64,000 bases of DNA from an uncultured Parasphingopyxis sp. (lineage in GTDB: Bacteria > Pseudomonadota > Alphaproteobacteria > Sphingomonadales > Sphingomonadaceae), in contig NZ_CAKZNF010000033.1 in assembly GCF_937129435.1 (NCBI RefSeq), positions 39,706-103,705 of the forward strand, read 5' to 3'. Position numbers and translations under genes: made by a program. This document shows positions 1 through 8,095 of this stretch, piece after piece. Within the stretch, counting starts at the first letter, position 1; each line of letters begins with the position of its first letter. The notes below the pieces were generated by a model. It ran no database searches. It was not told the DNA's origin and saw only the letters and a program-made list of their open reading frames with translations.

Positions 1-1
1 C

Positions 2-652
2 GACGATACCGTTCTCGCGGCCGTCCGCGCGGAGGCGGCCGCCCACAATATATGGGTCCACCTTGGTAGTCTCGCATTGCGGTCGGCGCCGGGGTCGGAC
101 CGTTTCGTCAACCGCGGCTTCCTGATCGACGGCGAGGGGCAGATTCGCGCGCGCTACGACAAGATGCATTTGTTCGACGTCGATCTCGACACCGGTGAGA
201 GCTGGCGCGAGTCGGCGGTCTACGATGGCGGAGACAAAGCCGTTGTTGCCGACAGCCCGGTCGGGCGGATCGGCCTTTCGGTCTGCTACGATATCCGCTT
301 TCCGCGCCTCTATCAGAACCTTGCCGATGCCGAGGCAACACTGCTGACCGTGCCCGCCGCCTTCACCGTACCGACGGGCAAGGCGCACTGGCATGTTCTG
401 CTTCGTGCCCGAGCGATCGAGAACGCCGCCTTCGTCGTGGCCGCTGCACAGCACGGCAAGCATGAGGATGGCCGCGAGACGTTCGGCCACAGCGTTGTCG
501 TCGATCCCTGGGGCGAGGTGCTGCTCGACATGGGCGACGGCGAGGGACTGGGCTTTGCCGAGATAGACCGCGCGCGCCTTTCCGAAGTCCGCCGCCGCAT
601 CCCGGTCGGCCAGCACCGCCGTGAAATTTCGGCAGCGGAACTGCAGTCATGA
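2..652 (+). CDS. Carbon-nitrogen hydrolase (nitrilase superfamily), 5' truncated
   Basis: The reading frame is open from the first bases of the window, so the true start lies to the left. What remains (about 216 residues) holds two of the three nitrilase catalytic residues: Lys in YDKMHLFDV and Cys in SVCYDIRFP. The catalytic Glu, normally near the N-terminus, is off the window. The family hydrolyses small amides; this branch resembles NIT1/NIT2-type omega-amidases or deaminated-glutathione amidases, which is inference. The stop overlaps the start of the DUF1178 gene by 4 bases (ATGA), so the two are probably translated together. In many alphaproteobacteria a glutaredoxin gene precedes this pair. 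Confidence 0.9.
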   Translation, partial: DDTVLAAVRAEAAAHNIWVHLGSLALRSAPGSDRFVNRGFLIDGEGQIRARYDKMHLFDVDLDTGESWRESAVYDGGDKAVVADSPVGRIGLSVCYDIRFPRLYQNLADAEATLLTVPAAFTVPTGKAHWHVLLRARAIENAAFVVAAAQHGKHEDGRETFGHSVVVDPWGEVLLDMGDGEGLGFAEIDRARLSEVRRRIPVGQHRREISAAELQS

Positions 653-1125
653 TCGTCCTCGATCTCAAATGCGACACCGGTCATGTGTTCGAGGCCTGGT
701 TCGGCTCGTCGGGCGATTTCGAGGAGCAGAAGGGCAGGGGCCTCGTCGAATGCCCGATCTGCGGCTCGCAGAAAGTCGGCAAGGCGTTGATGGCGCCTGC
801 TGTCGGCGCCAAGGGTAATCGCAAGAGCGACACGCCCGCCAAGGGCAATGCGCCCGTGCCGATGCAATCGGGAGGGGAAGGCAGCCCGGCCGAAATGAAA
901 GCGCTGCTCTCCAAGCTGGCCGAGGCCCAGGCAAAAATGCTCGAGAAATCGGACTATGTCGGCAAGGATTTCGCCCGCGAGGCCCGCGCCATGCACGACG
1001 GTCAACAGGATGAGCGCCCGATCCACGGCGAAACCACGCTCGACGACGCGAAGAAGCTTGTCGAAGACGGCGTTCCCGTCGCGCCGCTGCCGCTGCCGGT
1101 ACGCCGCCGCGAACGCGAGAATTGA
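649..1125 (+). CDS. DUF1178 family zinc-ribbon-like protein
   Basis: A 158-residue protein that starts inside the nitrilase stop codon (ATGA overlap). The N-terminal 45 residues have a zinc-ribbon look: a Cys and His near residues 8-11 (KCDTGH) and a CPIC pair near residue 36, followed by a Gly-Ser turn. The middle is low-complexity and charged. The C-terminal half (GKDFAREARAMHDG, then the IHGETT segment) is the conserved DUF1178 core. No biochemical role is known. The tight coupling to a nitrilase is a recurring alphaproteobacterial arrangement and suggests a shared metabolic or repair job. Confidence 0.88.
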   Translation: MIVLDLKCDTGHVFEAWFGSSGDFEEQKGRGLVECPICGSQKVGKALMAPAVGAKGNRKSDTPAKGNAPVPMQSGGEGSPAEMKALLSKLAEAQAKMLEKSDYVGKDFAREARAMHDGQQDERPIHGETTLDDAKKLVEDGVPVAPLPLPVRRREREN

Positions 1126-1158
1126 CCGCCCTCCGCGCCCGGCCTAACGGGAAACCGG

Positions 1159-1235
1159 GCGCCCGTAGCTCAGTCGGATAGAGCATCGGATTCCTAATCC
1201 GGGGGCCGCAGGTTCGAATCCTGCCGGGCGCGCCA
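1159..1235 (+). tRNA. tRNA-Arg (anticodon CCT)
   Basis: The cloverleaf can be drawn fully. The acceptor stem is GCGCCCG/CGGGCGC, the D arm GCTC/GAGC, and the anticodon stem TCGGA/TCCGG with loop TTCCTAA, giving anticodon CCT (codon AGG). The T arm is GCAGG/CCTGC around TTCGAAT. The discriminator is G and CCA is encoded. It lies 33 bases after the DUF1178 stop. No integrase or duplicated tRNA 3' end was seen nearby. The 200 bases from here to the methyltransferase start hold nothing recognisable. Confidence 0.96.
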
Positions 1236-1435
1236 GACCACCGGCGATGCCCGCAACGCAGAGGCGGTGGGCGATGCAGAAGCGACCACTGGAGTGCTGC
1301 CTCCGCGCCAAAGCCGGTGCAAACTTGTACCGTGCGAGAACTATTTGACGCGACTCGCCGCGTCGTGAGACATCCCGCCAACGTGGACACGCATCCTTCG
1401 GGCGCACCCATGCAACGGATGGAAGGAATGCGAAG

Positions 1436-2497
1436 ATGGCGACACAGATCGACGAAACGAAGCTGGAGCAGCTTGCCGAAAAGGTGGTCGGCGATATCGC
1501 CGCTTCGATGAGCGTCCTGCTCGCCTATATCGGCGACCAGGCCGGGCTTTACGAGGCGATGCGCGAGGCGGGACCGTCGAGCGTCGACGAACTTGCAGCG
1601 AAGACGGGGCTCAATCCCAAATATCTCCACGAATGGCTGGGCTGCAACGCGGCGGCGGGCTATGTGACGCACGACCCCGCGAGCGGACGATTCTCGCTGT
1701 CGCCCGAACAGGCGCTGGTGATGGCAACGGAAGGGCAGCCGGCCTGCATGCAGGGTTTCCTGCAATCGGTGGTTGGGCAGTTCGAGAATCACGAGCGCGC
1801 GGTCGAGACCTTCCGCTCGGGCGAGGGACGGCCGTGGAGCGACCAGGGTGCCTGCTGCTTCTGCGGCGTCGATCGCTTCTTCCGCCCCGGCTATGCGGCC
1901 TTCCTGCTGAGCGAATGGATCCCCGCGCTGGACGGCGTGGAGGAGAAGCTGCGCGCGGGCGGCCGGATCGCCGATATCGGCTGCGGCCATGGCTCATCCT
2001 CGATCCTGATGGCCGAGGCCTTTCCGAACGCCACCGTCCACGGCTTCGATTTCCACGAACCTTCGATCGAGGAGGCGCGCGCCAAGGCGAAGGCGGCGGG
2101 CGTCGACAATGTCGAGTTCACCGTCGCGACGGCGCAGGATTTTCCCGGCGAAAACTATGATTTCGCGTGTATTTTCGATGCGCTGCACGATATGGGCGAT
2201 CCGGTCGGCGCCGCCCGGCATGTCCGCGAGACGCTGAAAGAGGGCGGCACCTTCATGCTCGTCGAACCGATGGCGGGCGACAGCATGGCCGAGAACATGC
2301 ATCCGGTCGGCCAGATATTCTACGGCTTCTCGACAACGGTCTGCACGCCCGCCTCGCTGGCGCAGGATGTGGGGCTCGGCCTCGGCGCGCAGGCCGGGCA
2401 GAAGCGGCTGACCGAGGTGCTGGAGGAGGCGGGTTTCCGCCATGTCCGCCGCGCCGCCGAAACGCCGACGAACATGATCCTCGAGGTGACGGGATAG
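1436..2497 (+). CDS. Class I SAM-dependent methyltransferase with N-terminal winged-helix-like domain
   Basis: A protein of 353 residues. Residues about 1-100 look like the helical/winged-helix dimerisation domain of O-methyltransferase-type enzymes. The SAM-binding core starts near residue 175: motif I is IADIGCGHGSSS, followed by the acidic end of strand 2 (HGFDFHEPS) and FDALHDMGDP as the motif IV region. The layout resembles Rv2258c-type methyltransferases. The substrate is unknown. An AAGGAATGCG stretch ahead of the ATG can serve as ribosome-binding site. It stands alone between a tRNA and folE, so the context gives no clue to its job. Confidence 0.85.
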   Translation: MATQIDETKLEQLAEKVVGDIAASMSVLLAYIGDQAGLYEAMREAGPSSVDELAAKTGLNPKYLHEWLGCNAAAGYVTHDPASGRFSLSPEQALVMATEGQPACMQGFLQSVVGQFENHERAVETFRSGEGRPWSDQGACCFCGVDRFFRPGYAAFLLSEWIPALDGVEEKLRAGGRIADIGCGHGSSSILMAEAFPNATVHGFDFHEPSIEEARAKAKAAGVDNVEFTVATAQDFPGENYDFACIFDALHDMGDPVGAARHVRETLKEGGTFMLVEPMAGDSMAENMHPVGQIFYGFSTTVCTPASLAQDVGLGLGAQAGQKRLTEVLEEAGFRHVRRAAETPTNMILEVTG

Positions 2498-2552
2498 GCT
2501 CGCGCTCGCTGCACACTGGCGTCATCCCTCCAAATCTGGAAAAGGATGGCGC

Positions 2553-3170
2553 ATGAGCGAATATGACCATGCCGTGGACGGCGACATCGCCGATCCGCCC
2601 GCCAAGATCGCCGTGCCCGACGAGGTGCAGGAGGCAATCCGTACGTTGATTCGCTGGACCGGCGACGATCCCTTGCGCGAAGGGTTGCTCGATACGCCGA
2701 AGCGCGTCGGCCGTGCCTGGAAGGAATATTGCCAGGGCTATGACGAGGATCCCGCGATCCATCTCGACCGGACATTCGAGGAGGTCGGCGGCTATAACGA
2801 GGTCGTGCTGCTGAAGGACATACCCTTTCAGTCGCATTGCGAGCATCACATGGCGCCGATCATCGGCAAGGCGGCGATCGCCTATCTGCCGCGCGACAAG
2901 GTTGTCGGGATATCGAAGCTCGCCCGCGTACTGCACGGCTTCGCCAGGCGGCTGCAGGTGCAGGAGCGGCTGACGGCGGAGGTGGCAGACTGCATCTGGA
3001 AGCATCTGCAGCCCGATGGCGTCGCGGTCGTGATCGATGCGAGTCATAGCTGCATGACAGCGCGCGGGGTGCGTACCCCGGGCGTGAGTATGGTGACGAG
3101 CCGATTAATGGGGTGCTTCCTCGACGACGACAGAAGCCGTAAGGAAGTGCTGTCGCTGATGGGATATTGA
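2553..3170 (+). CDS. folE: GTP cyclohydrolase I
   Basis: This enzyme turns GTP into 7,8-dihydroneopterin triphosphate, the first step of tetrahydrofolate (and pterin/queuosine precursor) synthesis, as a cytosolic decamer. The 205-residue length fits the family. The zinc ligands are in place: Cys96 and His99 in SHCEHHMAP and Cys167 in SHSCMTARG. The active-site stretch LLDTPKRVGRAW is near residue 46. AAGGA lies about 9 bases before the ATG. The stop is followed almost directly by a lipoprotein gene with no known link to folate. Confidence 0.97.
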   Translation: MSEYDHAVDGDIADPPAKIAVPDEVQEAIRTLIRWTGDDPLREGLLDTPKRVGRAWKEYCQGYDEDPAIHLDRTFEEVGGYNEVVLLKDIPFQSHCEHHMAPIIGKAAIAYLPRDKVVGISKLARVLHGFARRLQVQERLTAEVADCIWKHLQPDGVAVVIDASHSCMTARGVRTPGVSMVTSRLMGCFLDDDRSRKEVLSLMGY

Positions 3171-3189
3171 GATGCGGAGTTTGAAAAGC

Positions 3190-3720
3190 ATGAAGACCGT
3201 GTGGCCGGGTATTGCGGCCGTGTTGCTGATCGCGGGATGCACGCAGCCCGAGGGCGGCGAAGCGGCCGAAGAAACGGCAGCAGGCGAAGAAGAACCGGAG
3301 CAGGCGCTGACCCCGGTGGATACGGAGCCCGCGGTCGAGGCGCCTGCACTGGCGCCCCTTTCGCAGGCCGAGATCGAAGCCGAACTTGAAGCGGGCGCCG
3401 GTTGCAGCCTGGAGCAGGACGGCAAGGCGTTGCTCGTCGCCGTTGAGGGCGATGCGATTGCGCGGCCATATGGCACGCTGCGCCACATGACATTCGAAGT
3501 GCCGCAGCGCACCGGCAATGATGGCGAACGGCCCTCCGAACTCAATGCGCTTTACGATGGTGGTAGCTTTCACGCCGGTGCCATCCGGATCCAGGTCCTG
3601 CCTGAGGAAGGTGAGGGTGAAACCATCGGCGAAGTCACCTTCCGCAACGCCCGCGTCGTGATCACCGAAGAGAATGAGGGATCTGGCGAAATGGAAGGCG
3701 AGTGGCACTGCGGGGCGTGA
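3190..3720 (+). CDS. Putative lipoprotein, function unknown
   Basis: A protein of 176 residues from the ATG at 3190. An in-frame ATG at 3172 would add six residues, but 3190 gives a compact lipoprotein signal and has a GGAG upstream. The signal is Lys plus a hydrophobic stretch ending in LLIAGC, a good lipobox, so the Cys is probably lipidated. A Glu-rich, low-complexity linker follows to about residue 60. Then comes a small folded region with one Cys near the start (GAGCSLEQDG) and one near the C-terminus (EWHCGA) that could form a disulfide. The C-terminal part is not assigned to a family. Confidence 0.7.
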   Translation: MKTVWPGIAAVLLIAGCTQPEGGEAAEETAAGEEEPEQALTPVDTEPAVEAPALAPLSQAEIEAELEAGAGCSLEQDGKALLVAVEGDAIARPYGTLRHMTFEVPQRTGNDGERPSELNALYDGGSFHAGAIRIQVLPEEGEGETIGEVTFRNARVVITEENEGSGEMEGEWHCGA

Positions 3721-3721
3721 T

Positions 3722-3769
3722 ATTGTCAAAACCTCGCTAGCGCTCGGCCGTCAGGCCGAGTCTGACAAT
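3722..3769. terminator. Hairpin between convergent genes, likely bidirectional terminator
   Basis: An outer pair ATTGTCA/TGACAAT encloses an inner perfect stem CTCGGCC-GTCA-GGCCGAG. It sits exactly between the stops of the lipoprotein gene (plus) and the PKHD-type dioxygenase gene (minus). There is no long T-run, so efficiency is uncertain. Confidence 0.5.
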
Positions 3770-3773
3770 CAAT

Positions 3774-4436
3774 TCAGCTATTCACCCACCAGCGCAGCAG
3801 GTTCTGCTGCACGCCTTGCAACCGGATGAAGTTCTCGAACGCCATGTTATTGCCTTCGAGCGCGGCGACTTCGTTGAGTTCGTAGAGCAGTTCGCGCTTC
3901 GCGTGATCGCCGATCTGGCTCTGGATGAAGGTGATTCCTACTAGACGATCGCCGCTCGTCACCTTTTCAACCTCGTGCAACGTCGTCGACGGATAGACGA
4001 TCGCCGATCCGGCGGACAGCTTGAAGCGTACGTCCTGATCGGCAAGGCAGATTTTGAGCGCGCCGCCTTCATAGCTGTCGGGATCGTTGAGGAAGATCGT
4101 GCAGCTCAGGTCCGACCGCATAATTGCATTGTTGATGTTCATGATGGCCGCGTCGGGATGCAGGCCGTAGTTCATTCCGGGATCGTAACGCGTAATCAGC
4201 GGCGGGGCGATCTGGCGCGGAAAGGCGAAATTGCGGAAATCCTCATGGCCCATCAGTGCCTGAGTCATGATCTGGGCCGATCGCTGATAGGCGTTCTGAT
4301 CGTTCAGGTGCAGGTTGTTCTTCGTCTTGTTGTGCGGATTGCTGATCTTGCCGTCGACAAATTGCGCGTTCGACGCGATCTGCTTCAGTTCGGCGACCTG
4401 TTGAGCCGAGAGGACCTGATCGAGCTTCTTGAACAT
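3774..4436 (-). CDS. Fe(II)/2-oxoglutarate-dependent PKHD-type hydroxylase
   Basis: A 220-residue oxygenase of the PiuC/YbiX type. The iron ligands are visible: His93 and Asp95 in YGLHPDAAIM and the distal His154 in TTLHEVEKV. Arg164 in SGDRLVGI is the expected 2-oxoglutarate anchor. The substrate is not known; relatives are often linked to iron uptake or peptide modification. The gene starts 3 bases after the stop of the sulfotransferase-like gene upstream, so the two form one transcription and probably one translation unit. This suggests that both act on the same molecule. Confidence 0.88.
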   Translation of the reverse strand: MFKKLDQVLSAQQVAELKQIASNAQFVDGKISNPHNKTKNNLHLNDQNAYQRSAQIMTQALMGHEDFRNFAFPRQIAPPLITRYDPGMNYGLHPDAAIMNINNAIMRSDLSCTIFLNDPDSYEGGALKICLADQDVRFKLSAGSAIVYPSTTLHEVEKVTSGDRLVGITFIQSQIGDHAKRELLYELNEVAALEGNNMAFENFIRLQGVQQNLLRWWVNS

Positions 4437-4439
4437 GGT

Positions 4440-5459
4440 TCAGTCCTTTGCCACGCGGGCGAGCGCGCTGGCAATGACGGGATGGTTGGCGGCAGCCTCA
4501 TCGAGCCAGCGGAGCGCTTCGGCAATGTCGCCACTCCGCTCGCGTCGCGCCTGTTCAAGAACCTGCTCGCGCAGCTCCTTCGAATAGCCGTGTTCGGGTG
4601 CCTTGGAATAGCGCTGCATGAGAGGCCCGGAGACCAGCGCGTCGATGGCCGCACGGTCTGCATCGACGCCGAAGAAGGTGGCGATGTCAGCCAGATGCTC
4701 GCCCGGCGCTGCGAGAAACGCATCGAAATCGAGCCATTTGACGGTATTGGCCTCGGCCGCTGTCTCAAGGGCCGACATCTCGCACGCCCATCCCATTGCC
4801 GCGTGCGTCGCTTCGGGCATGTCCCAGAGCGCCCATGGTTCGGCGGCAATCCGCCGGTGCAGGCGCACGAGACGCGGGCCGGAGAGCATGGCCAGCTCCT
4901 GCCGCGAATTTTCTCCGGCGAGAATGGTTTCGATATAGCGTTGGGGCGACAGCGTCAGGAACAGCGCCTTGCGCTTGCCGCCCAGGCACGGCCCGGCGAT
5001 CTCGCTGGCGAAGCTTGTCGCCTTGATCAGCGCGCGATCCCCGGGCCGAAAGGTCCGGGATAGCCAGCCGAGAGCGGTTTCCATACGCGGATCCAAACGA
5101 TCCGGCGGCCAAGGCGATTCGGGTCGGTCACGAAGCCCGGCCAGTTCGGCGAAGTTTCGCAGCAACTGCGGCTCGCGTAGCGCGAACAGGCCGTCGAGTT
5201 CGCCGAGCAGGCGCGCAATCAGCGTCGATCCGACATGGCCGATATGGAAGATGAAATGCGCATTTGCGGGCCAGCCTGCGCTGGCGGCCTCGAGCTGCGC
5301 CCAGTCCGCCCATTGCATCTGGCGATTCTGGGTCAGCAGGCGCTGGTCGAGAAAGCTCGCATCGCGAAACTCCTGCTCGCCCATGGGGACGAGCAGGACG
5401 CGGTCGTTGATGACATCGAGCTGATGGGGGAACAGGCCGGCGGTGCGGTCGAACTGCAT
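4440..5459 (-). CDS. Sulfotransferase-like P-loop protein
   Basis: A protein of 339 residues. The nucleotide-binding loop lies at about residues 72-85 (HIGHVGSTLIARLL), preceded by a hydrophobic strand, as in PAPS-dependent sulfotransferases. A second conserved region, LIKATSFASEI near residue 150, fits the strand that follows in this fold. Sequence outside these motifs is divergent, so sulfonate transfer is inferred from the fold only. It is the first gene of a two-gene unit with the PKHD hydroxylase. Downstream of rplI on the same strand, it is separated from it by about 50 bases and may be read through from the ribosomal operon. Confidence 0.7.
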   Translation of the reverse strand: MQFDRTAGLFPHQLDVINDRVLLVPMGEQEFRDASFLDQRLLTQNRQMQWADWAQLEAASAGWPANAHFIFHIGHVGSTLIARLLGELDGLFALREPQLLRNFAELAGLRDRPESPWPPDRLDPRMETALGWLSRTFRPGDRALIKATSFASEIAGPCLGGKRKALFLTLSPQRYIETILAGENSRQELAMLSGPRLVRLHRRIAAEPWALWDMPEATHAAMGWACEMSALETAAEANTVKWLDFDAFLAAPGEHLADIATFFGVDADRAAIDALVSGPLMQRYSKAPEHGYSKELREQVLEQARRERSGDIAEALRWLDEAAANHPVIASALARVAKD

Positions 5460-5506
5460 TGCCTGCCCGTTCCCCTTGTTCAGTTCCGGCGGTTCGCCGG
5501 AGACGA

Positions 5507-6208
5507 TCAGGCGTCCTTGTCGCCTTCTTCGCCGGCTTCGGCGTCGGCCGGCGACTCTTCGGCTGTTTCGGCTTCGGCTGTTTCGCCGTCGCCGGCTTTG
5601 GCCTCGGCTTCGCCGCTTTCGGCTTCACCCTCGACATCGTCTTCGATCGCTGCGATCTCGCCGGGTTCGGCGTTCTCGTCGAATTCGGAGACGATTTCGG
5701 CCTGCGCCTGTTCGAACATCTCGGCGATGACGTCGATGCCGGCCGCCTGCTTCTCGGCCTCTTCGGTCGAGCGGGCGACGTTGACCTTGACGACGACGTC
5801 TACCTCGGCGTGCAGGTTCACCGTCACCTCGTGCATGCCGATCTCCTTGATCGGACGCTCGAGAACCACCTGCTTCTTGGTGATGGCCTCCCCCTTTTCC
5901 TCAAGCGCGATAACGATGTCGCGCACCGTGACCGAGCCGTAGAGCTGTCCGGTTTGCGAGGCCTGGCGGATGAGTTCGATCGACATGTCGTCGAGCTTCT
6001 TCGCTTCCTTTTCGGCGGCTTCGCGGCGCTCGGCATTTTCCTTTTCGAGCCGTTCGCGATTGGCTTCGAAAACGGCCTTGTTGGCTTCGTTGGCGCGCAG
6101 GGCCTTCTTGTTCGGCAGCAGGAAGTTGCGGGCGAACCCGTCCTTCACGGTGACGACGTCACCGATATTGCCGAGATTGCCGACGCGTTCGAGCAGAATG
6201 ATATCCAT
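5507..6208 (-). CDS. rplI: 50S ribosomal protein L9, with long acidic C-terminal tail
   Basis: Residues 1-150 are canonical L9: the N-terminal rRNA-binding domain (MDIILLERVGNLG, then VKDGFARNFLLP), the long connecting helix rich in Glu/Lys/Arg, and the C-terminal domain (SVTVRDI to VNLHAEV). The protein is 233 residues, against about 150 in most bacteria. The excess is a tail after about residue 165 made almost only of Glu, Ala, Asp and Gly. It is the last gene of rpsF-rpsR-rplI. The tail is probably disordered; its role is unknown. Confidence 0.96.
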   Translation of the reverse strand: MDIILLERVGNLGNIGDVVTVKDGFARNFLLPNKKALRANEANKAVFEANRERLEKENAERREAAEKEAKKLDDMSIELIRQASQTGQLYGSVTVRDIVIALEEKGEAITKKQVVLERPIKEIGMHEVTVNLHAEVDVVVKVNVARSTEEAEKQAAGIDVIAEMFEQAQAEIVSEFDENAEPGEIAAIEDDVEGEAESGEAEAKAGDGETAEAETAEESPADAEAGEEGDKDA

Positions 6209-6218
6209 GGTCCGCTCC

Positions 6219-6443
6219 CTATTTCACGATGTACGGCAGCAGGCCGATATGGCGGGCGCGCTTGATCGCACGGGCCAGCTCGCGCTGCTTCTTCGCCGAA
6301 ACGGCGGTGATGCGGGAAGGAACGATCTTGCCGCGCTCGGACAGGAATCCCTGGAGCAGCTTGACGTCCTTGTAATCGATGACGGGCGCGTCCTTGCCGG
6401 AAAAGGGGCAGGATTTGCGGCGGCGGAAAAACGGTCGTGCCAT
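6219..6443 (-). CDS. rpsR: 30S ribosomal protein S18
   Basis: The 74-residue protein begins [16 protein letters not shown] and ends in the basic [12 protein letters not shown] region, as S18 does. It binds with S6 to the platform of the small subunit. It lies 3 bases after rpsF and 10 bases before rplI, the standard bacterial order. The Cys in the N-terminal segment is the residue often seen in S18. Confidence 0.97.
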   Translation of the reverse strand: MARPFFRRRKSCPFSGKDAPVIDYKDVKLLQGFLSERGKIVPSRITAVSAKKQRELARAIKRARHIGLLPYIVK

Positions 6444-6446
6444 GAT

Positions 6447-6815
6447 CTAGTCCCTTCCGTCTTCGTTTTCGCTGTCGCGGCGGCGCTTCTTCTCCGCCTT
6501 GCGCATCATGATCGAGGGGCCTTCTTCATGCTCGTCGACCTTGATGGTCATATAGCGGATGACGTCCTCGTTGACGCGGGTCTGGCGTTCCAGCTCCTCG
6601 ACAACCGAACCCGGCGCGTCGACGTGAAGCATCACGAAATGCGCCTTGCGGTTCTTGGCTATCGGATAGGCGAGCGATTTCAGGCCCCAGGTCTCGGTGC
6701 GCGTGACCTTGCCTTCGTTCGCTTCGATGATCTTGGTTGCTTCCTCGGCGAGCGAATCGACCTGGGCCTGTGCCAGATCCTGACGCGCGAGGAAGACATG
6801 CTCGTAGAGAGCCAT
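6447..6815 (-). CDS. rpsF: 30S ribosomal protein S6
   Basis: The start is set at the ATG of [13 protein letters not shown], 122 residues, because AAGGACG lies about 7 bases upstream. The frame stays open further upstream but that part is not S6-like. The ferredoxin-like fold is visible through the [11 protein letters not shown] and [11 protein letters not shown] strands. The C-terminal tail is mixed-charge ([11 protein letters not shown]). It heads the rpsF-rpsR-rplI operon. Its promoter should lie between 6816 and about 7010, in the spacer shared with the divergent PilZ gene. Confidence 0.96.
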   Translation of the reverse strand: MALYEHVFLARQDLAQAQVDSLAEEATKIIEANEGKVTRTETWGLKSLAYPIAKNRKAHFVMLHVDAPGSVVEELERQTRVNEDVIRYMTIKVDEHEEGPSIMMRKAEKKRRRDSENEDGRD

Positions 6816-7008
6816 ATGTCTTCGTCCTTTTTGGCCGATCGCTGACGCCGCACGATGCGAACGCCCCTCCGGCTGTCGTCTCAAAAATCACGGGGCGGAA
6901 AGCACGACGGCTCCGCCCCGGTGGCGGCGCACATAAGCGGTTTCGCGGGATATGGCAAGCGGCGCGGCGAATCCGGTCAGCGCGGCAATGATAGCGTAAG
7001 CATATATG

Positions 7009-7024
7009 ATTACCGGCCGGTAAT
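7009..7024. promoter_or_regulatory. Perfect 16-bp palindrome in the rpsF/PilZ divergent spacer
   Basis: ATTACCGGCCGGTAAT is a perfect two-fold palindrome, directly preceded by the smaller palindrome CATATATG (7001-7008). It lies between the divergently read rpsF operon and the PilZ gene. The symmetry suits a dimeric regulator site. It may also be a short terminator stem, but no T-run follows. No cognate regulator is evident. Confidence 0.4.
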
Positions 7025-7084
7025 CCGTAACCCTTTAGACCCGGTGCTGGCCTGTTGCGTACGGGCCAGTAGCGGGCGGGAAAA

Positions 7085-7396
7085 GTGCAGACTGCGAAAA
7101 ATCACGAGGCGGAACGGCGCGAATATGAGCGGCACGTCATCTCACTCGCCGCCAAGGCGCGCCGCGCCAATGGCGGCACTCATGCCGCGATCACGATCCT
7201 CGACGTCTCGGAAGGCGGTGTGCAGACGCTTGGAGCCGAGCAGTTCGGGGTCGGTACCGATCTGCTGATCTACCTGCCGGGTATTGCGCCGAAAAAGGCG
7301 CGCGTGGTGTGGCAGCGAGACGGGCGGACCGGCTCGCAATTCGATACGCCGCTCCACATCGCCGTGGTCGATCATCTGGCGCGGCAGTTTGCCTAA
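7085..7396 (+). CDS. PilZ domain protein (candidate c-di-GMP binder)
   Basis: A 103-residue protein starting with GTG, with GGGCGGGA just upstream as ribosome-binding site. The RxxxR element near the start (RREYERH) and the DxSxxG element (DVSEGG, about residue 43) are the two parts of the PilZ c-di-GMP site. Nothing else is fused, so it is a single-domain receptor. Target and effect are unknown. Its stop overlaps by a few bases the stop of the convergent membrane-protein gene. Confidence 0.85.
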   Translation: MQTAKNHEAERREYERHVISLAAKARRANGGTHAAITILDVSEGGVQTLGAEQFGVGTDLLIYLPGIAPKKARVVWQRDGRTGSQFDTPLHIAVVDHLARQFA

Positions 7397-8007
7397 CTAC
7401 GGCTGACGGCTTCACCGGGGCTCAGTAACAGGCACAGTCCGACAAGCAGGGTTGCGACCGTACCGGCTGCGCCGGCCGGAAAAATAAATGCCATTCCCTG
7501 CGGCAGGGCGAAAAGGCCGGTACCTAGCGCCGCCAGTCCGGCAATCGCCGTTATCGCTCCGATTGCCTTCTGCCCGCCTGACCTCGTCTGCAAAAGCTTT
7601 GCGCCCAGGATCAGGCCGGCAGCGCCGATCATCGCCTTGGCGAGAAGGTAGAAGAGGAAGGCGCCCGCTACGACCGTCGCAAGGACCGGTGCGAAATCTT
7701 CGCCCGCCTCGGTCAGCGGCAGGAACATCGAAAGCCCGATCCCCGACTGCAGCGCGTTGAACACGCCGGATACTCCCAATAGCCCCCAGACAAGGCCGCG
7801 TCCCGGATCGCGTGGCAGCGCGGCAAAGGCCGTGGCTGCGACGAGCGCGAAGACTATCGTTTCGACGGCCCAAAGAGTTGAACGCAGCGGCCAGCCCTCG
7901 ACAATCCCCACATCGCTCAACGCGAGGAAATAGACGATCTGCGTCGCCACGGTGACGAGAAGGCCGAGCGCAACAATGCGCGCGTGCGGCGAGAGCTGAT
8001 GAACCAT
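7393..8007 (-). CDS. Multi-pass membrane protein, function unknown
   Basis: A protein of 204 residues with about six hydrophobic segments: residues 11-31, 45-65, 73-92, 107-135, 146-167 and 173-196. The short loops are polar and there is no recognisable catalytic or transport signature. An N-terminal ATG follows a plausible spacer. The gene is convergent with the PilZ gene and lies downstream of the acyl-CoA dehydrogenase gene on the same strand, about 90 bases away. The family was not recognised. Confidence 0.65.
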   Translation of the reverse strand: MVHQLSPHARIVALGLLVTVATQIVYFLALSDVGIVEGWPLRSTLWAVETIVFALVAATAFAALPRDPGRGLVWGLLGVSGVFNALQSGIGLSMFLPLTEAGEDFAPVLATVVAGAFLFYLLAKAMIGAAGLILGAKLLQTRSGGQKAIGAITAIAGLAALGTGLFALPQGMAFIFPAGAAGTVATLLVGLCLLLSPGEAVSRS

Positions 8008-8095
8008 CGTCGTTGCCCCTGTTTTTCAGGGACGGGTTCGCGCGGCGGCCCCCAAAGGTTACGCTGCTTGCCCCTTTGGCCGGTCGGCTATGCCG

